The notes under the pieces: model-generated
The model's input: only the letters and a program-made list of their open reading frames with translations
The model's database searches: none
Told to the model about the DNA's origin: nothing
Program-made: the position numbers and the translations under genes
Part shown: positions 1 through 11,322 of the stretch, in pieces
Layout: every line of letters begins with the position of its first letter
Position numbering within the stretch: position 1 is the stretch's first letter
Source of the DNA: Bretschneidera sinensis
Taxonomy: Eukaryota; Streptophyta; Magnoliopsida; Brassicales; Akaniaceae
Reading direction: 5' to 3'
DNA length: 64,000 nucleotides
Assembly: GCA_023935145.1 (NCBI GenBank)
Contig: CM043700.1
Coordinates: 41,272,620 to 41,336,619 of the forward strand

Positions 1-1
1 C

Positions 2-802
2 ATAAAACAGATTCCCAACAATGCTAAAGTCATCAAGGATCTATGCACACTCAAGAGGAAGCACAACGTGAAGAAGACGGCATTCTTAATGGAGCAAGCA
101 AGTGCTATAATTAATAGCAAGACACCGCCTAAATATAAAGATCCGGGCTGTCCAACGGTGGCTTGCCAAATTGGAAATAAACCTTATGGCCAAGCATTGC
201 TAGATTTGGGTGCTAGTGTAAACCTCATGTCATACTCTATGTACTTGCAGCTCAGTCTAGGTGAGATCAAACCAACCTCTGTGGTGCTTCAATTAGCGGA
301 TAGATCGGTAAGAAAACCAAGAGGTATTGTAGAAGATGTTTTGTTACAAATTGATAATTTCTACTATCCTGTTGATTTTTTGGTTTTAGATACTGTTTCT
401 ACTATAAACACGAAGTCTAAAATTCCTTTGATACTTGGAAGACCATTTCTTGCCACCGCCAATGCCCTTATTAATTGTAGGAATGGCCTAATGACATTAT
501 CATTTGGAAATAAGACTCTAGAGGTAAATGTTTTTCGAGTCTCATGGCAACCATATGAAGAGGATGAGTACATCAAAGATAATTCTAACTCTTCGGAATT
601 CATTCCTAATAATCTTGAGTTCAAAGATTCTTCAAATTATCCCCATGCCGTTAATATTGTTGATGTTTTTAATAAGTCATTGGAATTTATTAAGACATCT
701 TGCCAACCATGCTTTGAGAAGTTGCTTGAGAGAAGTCACATGGATGCGGAAATTAAATACCCTACTGCTGATAGTAAATGGGCATCACCAAAAAACACTT
801 GA
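2..802 (+). CDS. Gypsy gag-pol fragment with aspartic protease domain (5' incomplete)
   Basis: The frame is open from the window edge, so the true start lies outside. It encodes the retropepsin-like domain of an Athila-type polyprotein, which would process Gag-Pol inside the virus-like particle. The catalytic motif reads LLDLGASVNLM, where D-L-G-A replaces the classical DT/SGA, as is usual in this lineage. Later blocks are LQLADRS, PRGIVEDVLL and IPLILGRPFLATA. After the domain the product runs about 90 residues and stops at 800-802, exactly where RT should begin. The RT, RNase H and integrase are deleted, so this is a remnant, not a working polymerase gene. Confidence 0.85.
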   Translation: MKQIPNNAKVIKDLCTLKRKHNVKKTAFLMEQASAIINSKTPPKYKDPGCPTVACQIGNKPYGQALLDLGASVNLMSYSMYLQLSLGEIKPTSVVLQLADRSVRKPRGIVEDVLLQIDNFYYPVDFLVLDTVSTINTKSKIPLILGRPFLATANALINCRNGLMTLSFGNKTLEVNVFRVSWQPYEEDEYIKDNSNSSEFIPNNLEFKDSSNYPHAVNIVDVFNKSLEFIKTSCQPCFEKLLERSHMDAEIKYPTADSKWASPKNT

Positions 803-809
803 GCTACAT

Positions 810-917
810 GTGGTGGACTTTAAGTATTCCGTGCCATCGCCAAAGCATACAAGCACAAAATTTTGTAACAAAGCAATGGTTGGTGCATCTAACTCATGTT
901 TTTCGAGGAGGGAATAA
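810..917 (+). pseudogene. Relic C-terminal coding segment of G3p
   Basis: In a different frame from the protease, this stretch encodes a tail containing PSPKHTSTKF and ending CFSRRE-stop. The same tail closes the coding part of the related minus-strand element (ending near 42359), which contains SPKHTSTKFG and LCLSRRE. It therefore looks like the retained end of the shortened family ORF, now frameshifted relative to the protease. No function can be assigned. Confidence 0.55.
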
Positions 918-1162
918 AAGTGTCTGGCTGAAGACATAAAACTTAGCGCTCATGGGAGGCAGCCCACAACGTATCCTTTTACTTTTACTATTTTTCGTAT
1001 TTCTTTTTCTTGTTTATTATTATTATTTTGCTGTTTTCCAGTTTTACTTTAGTATTTATTTTTTAGGGACAAATAAACGAAGCAGTTCAAATGATCGTGC
1101 ACAACTTTCAACTCCATGCACCATTGGTTAAAAAGAGAGTTTCCTTAACTTTTGTTTTTTTT

Positions 1163-1198
1163 CATTGAGGACAATGCTTATCTTAAGTTGGGGGTGGA
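1163..1198 (+). repeat. Hairpin plus polypurine-like module A (G3p)
   Basis: An inverted repeat CATTG-AGGA-CAATG is followed after a short spacer by TTAAGTTGGGGGTGG. Equivalent modules occur at 18493-18530, 21761-21800, 34841-34880 and, on the minus strand, 42081-42120. Confidence 0.7.
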
Positions 1199-2522
1199 AG
1201 ATATACATTTCTTATTGCATATCATTGAACTGCTTGGTGTCATTTTTGTTTTTTTTTTAACATGCTTGGTTTTTGCCTTAGAGTTAATTTACATGTCAAT
1301 GATATAAACTTAATTGAGATAACATATAGCATTTAGAAGAAGTTAAATCTTGCTTCAGTTTGAAATTAATTTAAGCATCAATCTTCATTTGGTTAGAGAC
1401 TCTAGTTTGTGGTAAGATTGTATGATTAGTCTTAAACATTTAGAGAATTTTTAGGTGTGATTGTTTTATGAATACTTTTGCGGTCTTGACAAGCTCTAGA
1501 ACTTACTTGATAATCACTTGAGGCGAATTCCTAGAATACACACTACTTAGGATATGATATAGGCCATTTTGAACCGTTTGAGTCTTTCAAACCTACCATT
1601 GCTATATTTATCACTAGTCACCTATTTGAGCCTTTTTCTTGAAAATAAAAATTGAGCCTTGTTTCTTTCGATAAACCATTTACTTATCTTTATGAGCCTA
1701 AAAATATTTTTATCCTTAGCTTTCTTTTAAAAGAACTTAGTTATACATATGTTGTGAGAAGCACTTAAAAGGAGTAAGGGTGGAAATATGAAAAAAAAAC
1801 AATATCACTACCGCAACCCAAGTACATTAAAAGAGATAAGTTGGGGGTTGTGGAAAAGAAAAGAAAAAAAAATGAAAAAGAAGGTGAATGGTTATGTGCC
1901 AAAATAATAAAAAAAAAATGAATTATGGCAAAGAAAGAAGAAAGAAAGAAAAGAAAAAAAAATGGTGATTTGTTGAAAGAAATTCTCGAAAAATGGTTGA
2001 AAGAGTTGGGTGTTGAAGTAAGGTTATCCAGTGTTTAAAGAGCCGTGTTCAAAACTACGAGATTAAGTTCTTTTACTTGTGAATTCTTCCCATTCTTTCT
2101 TAGCCTTTACCTTAGCCGAACGTTGCAAGCTTATTAAAGACTTATTGATCCAATGTAGTGTGATTTTTCTACAATAGTGGAGAGTGATTTGAAAAGTGAG
2201 CTTATGGAGCTTGTTGTTGTGATTGATGTCACGCAATTTATTATGTTTTTAGAGGTCAAGACTTGTATTCATGAATGTTATGCATAAAATCATCCGGGTG
2301 TTTGGATTAATGGTTTGTGGTAAGATGGATGTTAAGAGTCAATAACAATTTTAAGATTGATGTTTGGATTACTTTTGGACTTAGGTGAAATTTAATGATT
2401 CTATGTGTCGTATGTTATGTGCAATTTTTGAGACAAAAAGTGAATTACTCTTGGTTCAACGCTATCATTGCTTTATTTTTTTTAACTCCTACAATAGAAT
2501 TCATCTCTTATTTTCACTTCAA

Positions 2523-2557
2523 TTGCTAGGGACTAGCAATAAGCTAGTTGGGGTTTG
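2523..2557 (+). promoter_or_regulatory. Hairpin and polypurine tract at the 3' LTR (G3p)
   Basis: TTGCTAGGGACTAGCAA is a near-perfect hairpin, followed by a G-rich tract (GTTGGGGTTTG) that abuts the LTR start TGATGAG at 2558. The tract is the expected primer for plus-strand DNA synthesis. Confidence 0.7.
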
Positions 2558-4020
2558 TGATGAGAGTCATAAAATACATCTTAACAGTACTTAACTGTTA
2601 TCACTTTAGGGTTGATCTAGGTTTTAATTTCATTTTTATACGTTAACAACTCTAAAGTATCATTCTTGGATCATTGATCTATTTCGGTGCATTTTCAGGT
2701 ACTTTAAGCTCAAAAGAGGAGGAAAAGTTATCATTGCTTGAAGCACAAAGACTTGAGGCATACTGAAGTGAAGGAATGCTTCCGAAAAGACAAGATAGAG
2801 GGCTTAAAAGAGCAACAACTGTTGCCCGCACTGGAAAGGAGTTTCACTAAATTGCCAGAATTTCCCGTACATATCAATCATCTTTAAAAATTAAACTGTA
2901 TTGATACAAGAAGAACCAGGAGATGACCCATATATGCTTAGAAATATTCGGAAGTCTATTTTTTGGAGAATTTTACGGTTCATCAAAAGGATTTTTCTAG
3001 AGAAAGTTATGGCAGTTTAAGTAGACAAAGGTCAGGCTGTGCGGGCTGTACGGGATTTTAGCGTGATTTTGGGCTTAAATCCCACATCCCACATTGGTTG
3101 GAAAACACATTTCTATATGCCATATCCCACATCGGATTGGAAACACATTGCACTCGTGGTATTTCCCTATAAAAGGCCTACTCCACTTCAGCTTTGAAGC
3201 AATCAATGGGGGATGAATCTAGAGGGCCTTTAGGAGCAAACCAGAAGGCCTTTAGGAGGAACCCGAAGTTTAAAGTTTGAAGGTCAGGAGAGATGATCGT
3301 CAGGAGGCCGGAGGCAACTCGAGGATGCATGAGCCCCATGGTCGGTTAGTCTCCATGCAAGGCGAAGGGATGAATCCCTAGGTGTAGTTGTTCTTATTTT
3401 TCCTTTATTTGATTTGGTTGTAGTTGGAATTATTTTCGTTAAATATTGTTATGTTTTATTCTTTATTTTAATTAGTAGATTTATTATAAGTCCAGTGGTT
3501 GCATGCTTCTTTTCCATATAAGTTCAGTCAAGCTTTTCTTATGTGTACTTGTTTGGGTGTGATTGAGTCCGGTTGATCTCTTTTATAGATTTGTCCATTG
3601 CTGCGGTATCGTTGTTTAGATATATCGTCGTTTCTTGACAATTTATAAGTTAGGTCATGTGTGCTTGAAATTAAAGAAGATTTCATAACAATTACATTAG
3701 GACTTATAAATGCACTTTAGTTTAATATTTTCCGATTGCCTGTTTGGGATGTGAAACTTGCAATCGAGATAAAAACAACTGAATCAAGTTAAGATTAGGG
3801 CAACGAACCTAGGGAGGATTACCAGAACCTTGTTGTTTCTTATTTATATCCATAAATTATTTGCACAATTTTCAAACAATCAACAAATCAGATTCTTTCA
3901 ATCAATCTTTTATCGTTTGTGTTGAGGTTTACACCTTCTGTTGTAATTAGTTTGTTTCCCTGTGGAATCGACACCCCAAAACTATACTACAATAACCGCG
4001 TTATATTTTGGGCGTAATCA
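2558..4020 (+). repeat. 3' LTR of G3p
   Basis: It is 1463 bp and runs TGATGAGAG to GCGTAATCA. The outer 200 bp and the last 600 bp match the LTRs of the minus-strand sister element (39442-40724 and 44269-45572). The middle, roughly 2760-3330, does not: it holds a different TATA region (TATAAAAG at 3168-3175) and its own direct repeats (CCCACATCCCACA and GGCCTTTAGGAG, each twice). Confidence 0.85.
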
Positions 4021-4776
4021 TCCCCAGTCGACTGGATGAAATATACCAGTCGACTGGTACCCCAGAAGCTTTGAAAACAAGATTTTTCAAGAGAACCTAG
4101 TCGACTGGTATCACGACTCAGTAGACTGGTAATTCAAAAATATGACCATTGGACACCAAATCTGATAGTTTTAAAAGCAAATCTTTTTCAAATTAAAGTC
4201 CCAACGGCCATAGTATTTGATGGCTATATAAACCCATTCTATTAAGCATTCAATAGAGAGCTGCACATATTCAAAAAGAGTTGATCTTACACAATCAAGT
4301 TATTGTACTCTTTGAAACATAAAAAGCTTTGAAATATTCTTGTTGAGCCATTCTTCAAGGTTTACTTTGAAAGAGAGACATTATTCAGTTGTACAAGCTT
4401 TCATTTGCTGTCTCTCTGCCATTTACTTTACAGCATCTTTTGTAAAGGGATTACTTCCGAAAGGAAGGGGATTACTTCCGAGAGGAAGAGATCGTAAGGT
4501 TTGTACAACACTGGTAAAGTTTTACGACTAAGTTACTTAGTGGATTACTTCAAGGGGGTTCCTTGAAGAGAGTGGACATAGGGTTGGAACGAATCCGATA
4601 TTGCTGAACCACTATAATCTGAGTTTGCATCCTCTACTCTTTAAACTCTTTATTTACAGCACATTACTTGTATTAATTGTTTACTACTTATACTTTTTTA
4701 TAAACTTGTATTAATTCCGCAAAAAGTTTTAAAAACCCAATTCAGCCCCCCTCTTGGGTTGAAACCTCAGTCTACA
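4021..4776 (+). repeat. 5' LTR of Copia A (3' part only)
   Basis: It matches the 3' LTR from 25886 to 26661 and ends at CTACA. Its upstream part lies beyond the G3p insertion, outside the window. It contains TATATAA at 4225-4231 and palindromic CCAGTCGACTGG-type units at about 4023-4130. Confidence 0.85.
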
Positions 4777-4778
4777 AT

Positions 4779-4790
4779 TGGTATCAGAGC
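4779..4790 (+). promoter_or_regulatory. Primer-binding site (tRNA-iMet) of Copia A
   Basis: TGGTATCAGAGC lies 2 bp inside the 5' LTR end. It is the standard complement to the 3' end of initiator methionine tRNA used by most plant copia elements. Confidence 0.9.
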
Positions 4791-4831
4791 CTCGTTATCA
4801 AATTTAGGCTTAAAATCCTTGAATTGATCCG

Positions 4832-6897
4832 ATGGCAGCAAATAGCTACTCTGAGGGACGCTCTTATACTAGACCACATTTGTTCAATGGCTCCAACTAT
4901 AACTACTGGAAAAACATAATGAAAATCTTTGTTGAATGACAAGATTACAATCTATGGAGAGTCATTGAAGAAAGACCTAGAATTCTTTTAAAAGAAATAA
5001 CTATTGGAGAGATCAATCATACAATGCCTAAACTCAAAACTGAGTACACTGATGAGGATTGTAGAATGATGTCTCTCAATAGCAGAGCAACAAGTATGTT
5101 ACATTGTGCTTTAGATATTTTTGAATATAATAAAATATCTGCATGTGTTTCACCTAAAGAGATATGAGACAAATTGCAAGTTACATATGAAGGAACTAGT
5201 GAGGTAAAAAAGTAAAAAATCTATATGCTAGTTTCTGAGTATGAATCCTTTAAAATGTCTCCTAACGAAACTATTTCTGAAATGCACTCACGGTTCACAA
5301 CTATTGTAAATGGTTTAAAACTACTTGGTAGGAATATTGAGGAGTTTGAACTAACAAGAAAAATCTTGAGATCTCTGCCACCCTCATGGAAACCAAAGAA
5401 GACAGCCATACAGGAGGTCAAAGATCTTGATAAACTTGATGTTGAGACACTACTTGGGTCATTGTTGACATATGAGATGGAAGAGATGACTCCCATCGTC
5501 AATAATGATGAGAAGAAGAAAAAGCAAATTGCTTTCAAAGCTTCTACAAGCAGCAAAGAATTGGAATCGAAAAAAGAGACAGAGAGCAGCGAGGAAGATG
5601 GTGAAATGGATTTAATCATCAAATGATTTCACAGGTTCTTGAAGAAAAGCAAGAAACCTTACATAAAGGATCCCACTTCAAAAAGGGAACCACTTATGTG
5701 TTATGGCTGCAAGAAGCCCGGTCACATTAGGGCTGATTGTACAGTTTCAAACAAACCATACAAGAGCTTCAAAAAGAAAGCCATGATAGCAACTACCTGG
5801 AGCGATGACGAAGAAGAAGATGAGTCATCGAAAAAAGAAATCGGATACAAGGAAATTGCCAACCTTTTTCTGATGGCAATCGACGATAAAAGTGAGGTAA
5901 CATCTTCTCCTTCTTCTAAGAATAATATTGTGAGTAGTAGTGAAGAGTTGCTAGAAGTAATAAATGAAATGCATGATGAATTGAAGAAATTTGATTCTAG
6001 AAATTCAATTATTAAAAAATAGGTATCATCTCTCTCTAAGGAGATGATAAGTCTCAGAGAAAAAAAAGATAAATTATCTTCTTTACTATATAATTCTTCT
6101 CAAGATTTCCTCAAAGATGAAAATGAGAATTTAAAGAATAAAATTTTAGAATTGAATGGCGCTATATCCAGACTTATGCTTGGAAAAGAAAAGCTTGATG
6201 AAGTGTTTTCTTACTAAAGATTAAGTGGAGGAAAATCTGGTTTAGGATACTCTCCATTGGGAAAGCAAAAATCAAAAGAAAGCTTATTCATGAAAGCCTC
6301 ATGTGTGAGTGAAGCCTCTACTTCAAAAAACCCTAGCAAGATTAAAAGCACTCCTTCAATGAATGCTACGAAATCTAGAAATTTAAATATTCATACAAAA
6401 ATGAAGCATCCTAGAAATACACATGCTTATATGTATGCACACTCTAGAAATGCTTATACATATCCTAGAAATAACCATCATGTACATTCTAGGAACAATA
6501 TGTATAATCAAAATATGCACTCATGCTCATCCTAGGAATTACTATCATGGTTATCCTAGAAATAATATGTATACTCATAATAATGCTAGCATGTATCCTA
6601 GAATGCATCATCATACACTTTCTGGAAATGAGATGCATTTTCATGTTCCTCACCATAGAAACATGTATCCTAGGAACTATTATCCTAAAGATTATAGGCA
6701 TGCACATCTAAGATATCCTAAAAATTTCAATAACTACCATCCTAGGATTGTGCATCATCAACATGTCCTTAGATCACCATATACTGTTAAGAAAGTATGG
6801 GTTCCAAAAGGAACCTTGTTTTCTAAGACTAACCCCAAAGGACCCAAGAAATTTTGGGTACCTAAAAGTGCTATCGGATATCCTTGTGTGATGTAGA
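4832..6897 (+). pseudogene. Copia A gag (capsid/nucleocapsid) with H/N/Y-rich tail
   Basis: The start codon at 4832 opens MAANSYSEGRSYTRP, followed by the copia gag block LFNGSNYNYWK. The frame is broken by several stops (near 4937, 5165, 5212, 5623, 6020 and 6215) and a frameshift near 6530. A CCHC zinc knuckle, CYGCKKPGHIRADC, lies at about 5699-5740 and would bind RNA. A Lys/Glu-rich, probably coiled-coil stretch follows (5850-6200). Then comes a linker rich in His, Asn, Tyr and Met with repeated PRN/SRN units (6400-6770). The gag ends before the protease motif at 6923. It is an inactive copy. Confidence 0.8.
6400..6770 (+). repeat. CCTAGAAAT-type repeats coding for PRN units
   Basis: A short unit close to CCTAGAAAT or TCTAGAAAT recurs every 15-45 bases, giving PRN or SRN separated by His/Tyr/Met-rich spacers. 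It lies between the gag knuckle and the protease of Copia A. Confidence 0.65.
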
Positions 6898-8390
6898 TAT
6901 ATCTCCACACCAAGGAGAAAGGTAACTGTTGGTACCTTGATAGTGGATGCTCAAAGCACATGATCGGTGATAAAAATATATTCAAGGAGCTAACTCTAAG
7001 AGATGGTGGATATGTCACCATTGGAGACAACACCAAAATAAAGATCATCGGGCATAGAAAAGTCGGTAATGATTTCTTAACCTTAGATAATGTATTGCTA
7101 GTACAAGGCCTTAAGCCAAATTTACTTAGCATTAGTCAACTATGTGACAAAGGCAACAAAGTCACATTTGAGACCTCTCATTGTCTAGTTATAGACATCA
7201 AGAGCAACAAGATCAAATTTATTGGCCATAGACATGAAAATGTCTACATAGTTGATTTGAAATCCTTGCATTCTGAAAATGAAAAATATTTTCCTGCTTT
7301 TAGTGAAAATCCATGGCTATGGCATAGAAGGCTTGGTCATGTGAACATGAACTTGCTAAAAATCATTTCAAGAAAAGATTTAGTCATTGGACTTCCTAAA
7401 ATCAATTTTGAAAAAGACAAAGTATGCAATGCTTGTCAAATGGGAAAACAAACTAGGATTTCATTTAAAGCAAAAAATGTAGTCTCAACTACTAGACATT
7501 TGGAACTTCTACATATGGACTTATTTAGTCCAATTAGTACCATTAGTCTAGATGACCATCAATATGCTCTTGTTATTGTTGATGACTATTCAAGATATAC
7601 CTTTATTATTTTTATTGCTTACAAGGATAAAGCTTTCAAAGGATTTGAAAAGTTTTGCAAAAAGATTCAAAATGAAAAAAAGAATTTGTATTTCAAGCAT
7701 AGAAGTGATCATGGCAAAGAATTTTAAAATCAAAGCTTTTCAAGATTTTGTGATGAAAATGGAATTAATCATAACTTTTCAGCTCCTAGAACTCCTCAAC
7801 AAAATGGAGTTGTTGAGAGGAAAAACAGAGTTCTAGAAGAATTTTCAAGAACTATGCTTTGTGAAAATAGTTTACCAAAATACTTTTAGGCAGAAGCCGT
7901 GAACACTTCTTGCTATATTTTAAATAGAATTTTAATTAAGCCTCTGCTTGATAAAACTCTATATGAACTATGGAAAGGAAGAAAGCCTAATATCTCCTAT
8001 TTTCATGCATTTGGTTGTAAATGCTTCATCCTAAATAACAATAAAACTAACTTAGGTAAATTTGATTCTAAGACCGATGAAGGAATATTTTTAGGATATT
8101 CAACATCTAGTAAGGCTTATAGAGTTTTCAATAAGAGAACTCTAGTGGTAGAAAAATCTATACATGTAACTCTTGATGAGTCTCACCCAATTAGTAGTAG
8201 AGACGTTTCCTTTAAAGATGATGTAGATTTCATTCAAAGAACGGAAACTCTTACTCCCATTATTGACCCAAAGGAAAATCCGCTTCAAGCAAATGAAGAG
8301 ATGAAAACTCCCATTTTGGACCAACCATCCTCAAGCCAACAAGAGGAAAGTCTACCCAAAGATTGGATGTATGTAAATTATCACCTGATT
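6898..8390 (+). pseudogene. Copia A protease and integrase
   Basis: The protease motif WYLDSGCSKHM lies at about 6923-6960, followed by the protease body to about 7260. The GAG-pre-integrase and zinc-binding part shows WHRRLGHVN and CNACQMGKQ (about 7320-7455). The catalytic core follows with HMDLF, VDDYSRY and RSDHGKEF; the glutamate is seen in GVVERKNR (about 7810). In-frame stops lie near 6895, 7725 and 7887. The C-terminal part has FGCKCFILN and GIFLGYS (8010-8100). Integrase would join element DNA to the chromosome; this copy cannot make an unbroken protein. Confidence 0.85.
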
Positions 8391-9149
8391 GATCAAGTGA
8401 TTGGTGATCCTTTACAAGGGGTAAAAACTCACTCTTCTATTAGAAATATTTGCAACTATGTAGCTTATTTGTCTCAAGTAGAACCTAAGAGATTTATAGA
8501 AGCTAAAAAAGTTAATGATTGGATAATTGCAATACAAGAAGAAATAAATCAATTTGATAGAAACAATGTTTGGAAACTAGTTCCAAGACCTAAGAATCAT
8601 TCAATAATTGGAACTAAATGGGTATATAGAAATAAGATGGATGAAAATAGAATAGTAACTAGAAACAAGGCTAGACTAGTTGCTAAGGGATATAATCAGG
8701 AAGAAGGAATAGAAGCCATTTGAATGTTATTAGCCTTTGCGTGCTTTAATAAGTTCAAGCTATTTCAAATGGATGTAAAAAGTGTCTTTTTAAATGGCTT
8801 TATAGAAGAAGAGATTTATATTAAGCAAACTCTTGGATTTGAAAATCCTAGTCTTCCAAATCATGTCTACAAGCTTTCTAAGGCTCTATATGAGTTGAAG
8901 CAAGCTCCAAGGGCATGGTATAAAAGACTACGTAAATTTTTGATTGACAATGATTTTGTAAGAGGTAGAATAGACGCAACTCTCTTCACAAAAACTCAAA
9001 AGAATGACACTCTTATAGTCCAAATATATGTTGATGATATTATATTTGGTGCTACTAATAAAACTATGTGTCAAAAGTTTGCAAAGTGCATGCAAGGTAA
9101 ATTTGAAATTAGCATGATGAGAGAACTTACCTACTTTCTTGGACTTTAA
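8391..9149 (+). pseudogene. Copia A reverse transcriptase
   Basis: RT motifs in order are WKLVPRP, GTKWVYRNK, RLVAKGYNQEEGI, FQMDVKSVFLNG, ELKQAPRAWY and the catalytic YVDDIIFG (about 9028-9050). Right after EGI, about 12 codons expected in this family (the block ending in the APV motif) are missing. The next codons read EAI then a stop (8721-8723) in place of Arg. A second stop ends the ORF at 9147-9149. The polymerase would have been inactive even without the nested insertions. Confidence 0.85.
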
Positions 9150-9984
9150 ATCAAGCAACTAAAAGGAGGCATCTTCATCAATCAATCGAAGTACATTAAG
9201 GACCTACTAAAAAAGTTCGGGATGGAAAGCTCAAAGCCACTTAGAACACCTATGAGCACAACTACAAAACTTGATCTTGATGAAGGAGGTAAAACTGTAG
9301 ATACTAAATATTATAGAAGCATGATAGGTGCTTTACTTTATTTGACTACAAGTAGACCTGATATAATGTTCAGTGTATGCATGTGTGCTAGATTTCAGGC
9401 TAATCCTAAGGAATCACATGTAGTTGCAGTAAAAAGAATCCTTAGATATCTACAAGGAACCCAAACCATAGGATTATGGAACTCTAGAAATTCATCTTTT
9501 GAGCTTGTAAGATATTCAGATGCTGATTTTGCTGGATGTAGGTTAGATAAAAAAAAGAACAAGTAGAACATGCCAATTCTTAGGTGCAATGTTAACCTCT
9601 TGGTTTTCCAAAAAACAAAATTCTGTTGCACTATCAACCGCTGAAGCGGAATATGTAGCAGTCGGAAGTTGTTGTGCCCAAGTATTATGGATGAAGCAAC
9701 AACTAGAAGACTATGACATGAACCTCAAAAACATCCCAATATTTTGTGATAATACTAGTGCTATCAACCTAACCAAGAACCCTATTCAGCACTCTAGAAC
9801 AAAGCACATAGAAATCAAACATCATTTCTTAAGAGACCATGCTAAAAAATGTGATATAAGACTAGAATTCATACCTTTAGAAGATCAAATAGCTGACATT
9901 CTTACAAAACCTCTAGGTGAAGCTAGTTTTTGTAAAATTAGAAAGTTGATGGGATTGCCGGATTATGATAAACTGAATATCTGA
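9150..9984 (+). pseudogene. Copia A RT C-terminus and RNase H
   Basis: Continuing the pol, SMIGALLYLTTSRPDI is followed by the RNase H entry YSDADFAGC (about 9513-9540), STAEAEYVA with the catalytic Glu, CDNTSAI, and the final RTKHIEIKHHF and ADILTKPL. A frameshift near 9563 separates the two halves. The stop is at 9982-9984. It would degrade template RNA during DNA synthesis. Confidence 0.85.
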
Positions 9985-10127
9985 TTGCTCTTTCATTCAT
10001 CATATGCATGTTTGACATATAGTGAAAGAGTATTAATTATTGTTTAAATATCTCCCTCACTCAAGATGTCATAGATAAACAAATTTTGTACTGCAAATTC
10101 AAGACTGGAAATTTTCTTAAGGGTCTA

Positions 10128-10470
10128 GTTGACTGGCAACTCTATCACAATCGATTGATAAGTCACTGCCCTTTTATCCAATCAACTGGTAAATATGACC
10201 CAGTCGACTGGTAAGTCTCTGCCAAATTGTCCAATCGACTGGTAAGTCTTATCCAATCAACTAGTACATCTAGACCCTGTTTGGAGCCATTTTTTTTGAA
10301 AATCAATCATCATCCAGTCGACTGGAAAAACCGCCCAGTCAACTGGTATCTTACTGCCAGTTTACCCAGTCGACTGGTACATAGACCTAGTCGACTGGTA
10401 TGAAAACTGTTCATCTTTTCAAAAGGATCCAGTCGACTGGTATCACGACCTAGTCGACTGGTATCGCGAC
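10128..10470 (+). repeat. Internal palindrome array, Copia A (CCAGTCGACTGG)
   Basis: About a dozen units of the 12-bp palindrome CCAGTCGACTGG or one-base variants are separated by 10-30 bases. The same unit is arrayed in the LTR U3. The array lies between pol and the third ORF. Confidence 0.85.
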
Positions 10471-10639
10471 TTTATAAAAGGACTGTTCATTTTTTCTTAT
10501 TTTTTACGCCATTTTCAAGCACCCTAGCTTTCTCTCTCTTGAAAATTTCACCTTTTTTATCCAAAAACCATCCAAACTTCATCTAAACACACCGATCTAC
10601 TCATCTATAATGAGATTTTTAACTTTCTACGGTTAAAAT

Positions 10640-11322
10640 CTCTTATTTTCACTAAAATCTCTTTTTCCCAAAAAAAACCCCATTTTTCCAAAAATAACCG
10701 ATAAAATCCGTATCAAATACACTACCAGGGGACCAAATGCGCCTACAAGGCCAAGGTCCACCAAACCTAAGGATCCGGATACATGGGGGAAGGGAGTAGC
10801 AGGATTTTCAAGCAAAGAGCCCAGAACAGAGCTTGATGAAGCTCTGTTTTCTAGTCCTGCTGCCAAAGCGAGATATGATTCTGTAATCCGTTACAAGAAG
10901 ATCATGACGGGTAGAGTTATCGATTTCAACTCTATTCGTCATAGCAACTTTGATATTCTACTAACTTTTGAGGCAATAAGCCTAACCCTACTGGTCAGAG
11001 TACATGAAAAGTACTACCCGAGACTGATTCACTAGTTCTATGCGAACTTGGTGAAACCCAGTCCACTGGCTCTGAGATTTAGAACCAGTGTCCAGGGTGT
11101 GGAGTTTGAGGTCAACACTGACCTCTTCATGCGTATACTGAGGATCCCTGTAAGGGGGATCCAATGGAGTCTGGATGGATGGCCAGACAACTTCGATGTC
11201 GAGGCGGCCTGTCAGATAGTCAGAGGAGACCCTAACTATCTGTACAGACCCACTACATTTCATACATGTAGTTATATGCCCCTAGACTCGAAGATGTTTC
11301 AGTTGATAGTAAGTTGGACCAT
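10640..11322 (+). pseudogene. Copia A third ORF (env position), N-terminal part
   Basis: The frame runs from about 10680 with a basic, Pro/Arg/Lys-rich start, then RYKKIMTGRVIDFNSI, a stop at 11033-11035, FYANLVKPSPLALRF and FEVNTDLFMRILRIP. The FYANL block resembles the domain annotated in plants as putative plant transposon protein (Transposase_32-like), which is common next to retroelements. The frame is cut at 11322 by G1 and resumes at 24191. The function is unknown; its place after pol is that of env-like ORFs in SIRE elements. I see no clear membrane or signal segment in this half. Confidence 0.6.

Larger units (their letters stand above)
918..2557 (+). other. Noncoding 3' segment of G3p
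   Basis: There is no coding capacity here. It begins with a conserved block (about 925-972) containing GCGCTCATGGGAGGC, where TGGG and a nearby CCCA can pair. It then holds the first hairpin/polypurine module (1163-1198), a conserved GAGGCGAATTCC block near 1520-1590 and a purine-rich A/G tract (about 1785-1990). It ends at the second hairpin/polypurine module. The same order is found in the sister element and, less exactly, in G2. Confidence 0.6.
1..4020 (+). mobile_element. Athila-like Ty3/gypsy nonautonomous element G3p, 3' part
   Basis: The element enters from the left edge and ends in a 3' LTR at 2558-4020. It has a protease-region reading frame, then a 1.6-kb noncoding 3' segment, a polypurine tract and the LTR. 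RT, RNase H and integrase are absent. The LTR ends and the 3' segment match the minus-strand element at 39442-45572, so the two are one family. It is inserted in the 5' LTR of Copia A: the sequence from 4021 aligns with 25886 onward of Copia A's 3' LTR. The expected 5-bp duplication after 4020 reads TCCCC; its partner lies outside the window. Confidence 0.85.

Noticed and set aside
5221..5622. 133-residue ORF on the minus strand
   Set aside because: It is an exact antisense shadow of the Copia A gag frame (5225-5626), Ser-rich because the sense strand is Lys/Glu-rich.
6400..6770. Possible CRISPR-like array from regularly repeated CCTAGAAAT
   Set aside because: Units are under 10 bp, spacing is irregular, and the tract is coding within a plant retrotransposon gag.
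10128..10470. Cloning-linker contamination suggested by repeated SalI sites (GTCGAC)
   Set aside because: The palindrome is degenerate, sits inside a family-specific array and recurs in both LTRs of the same element, so it is native.
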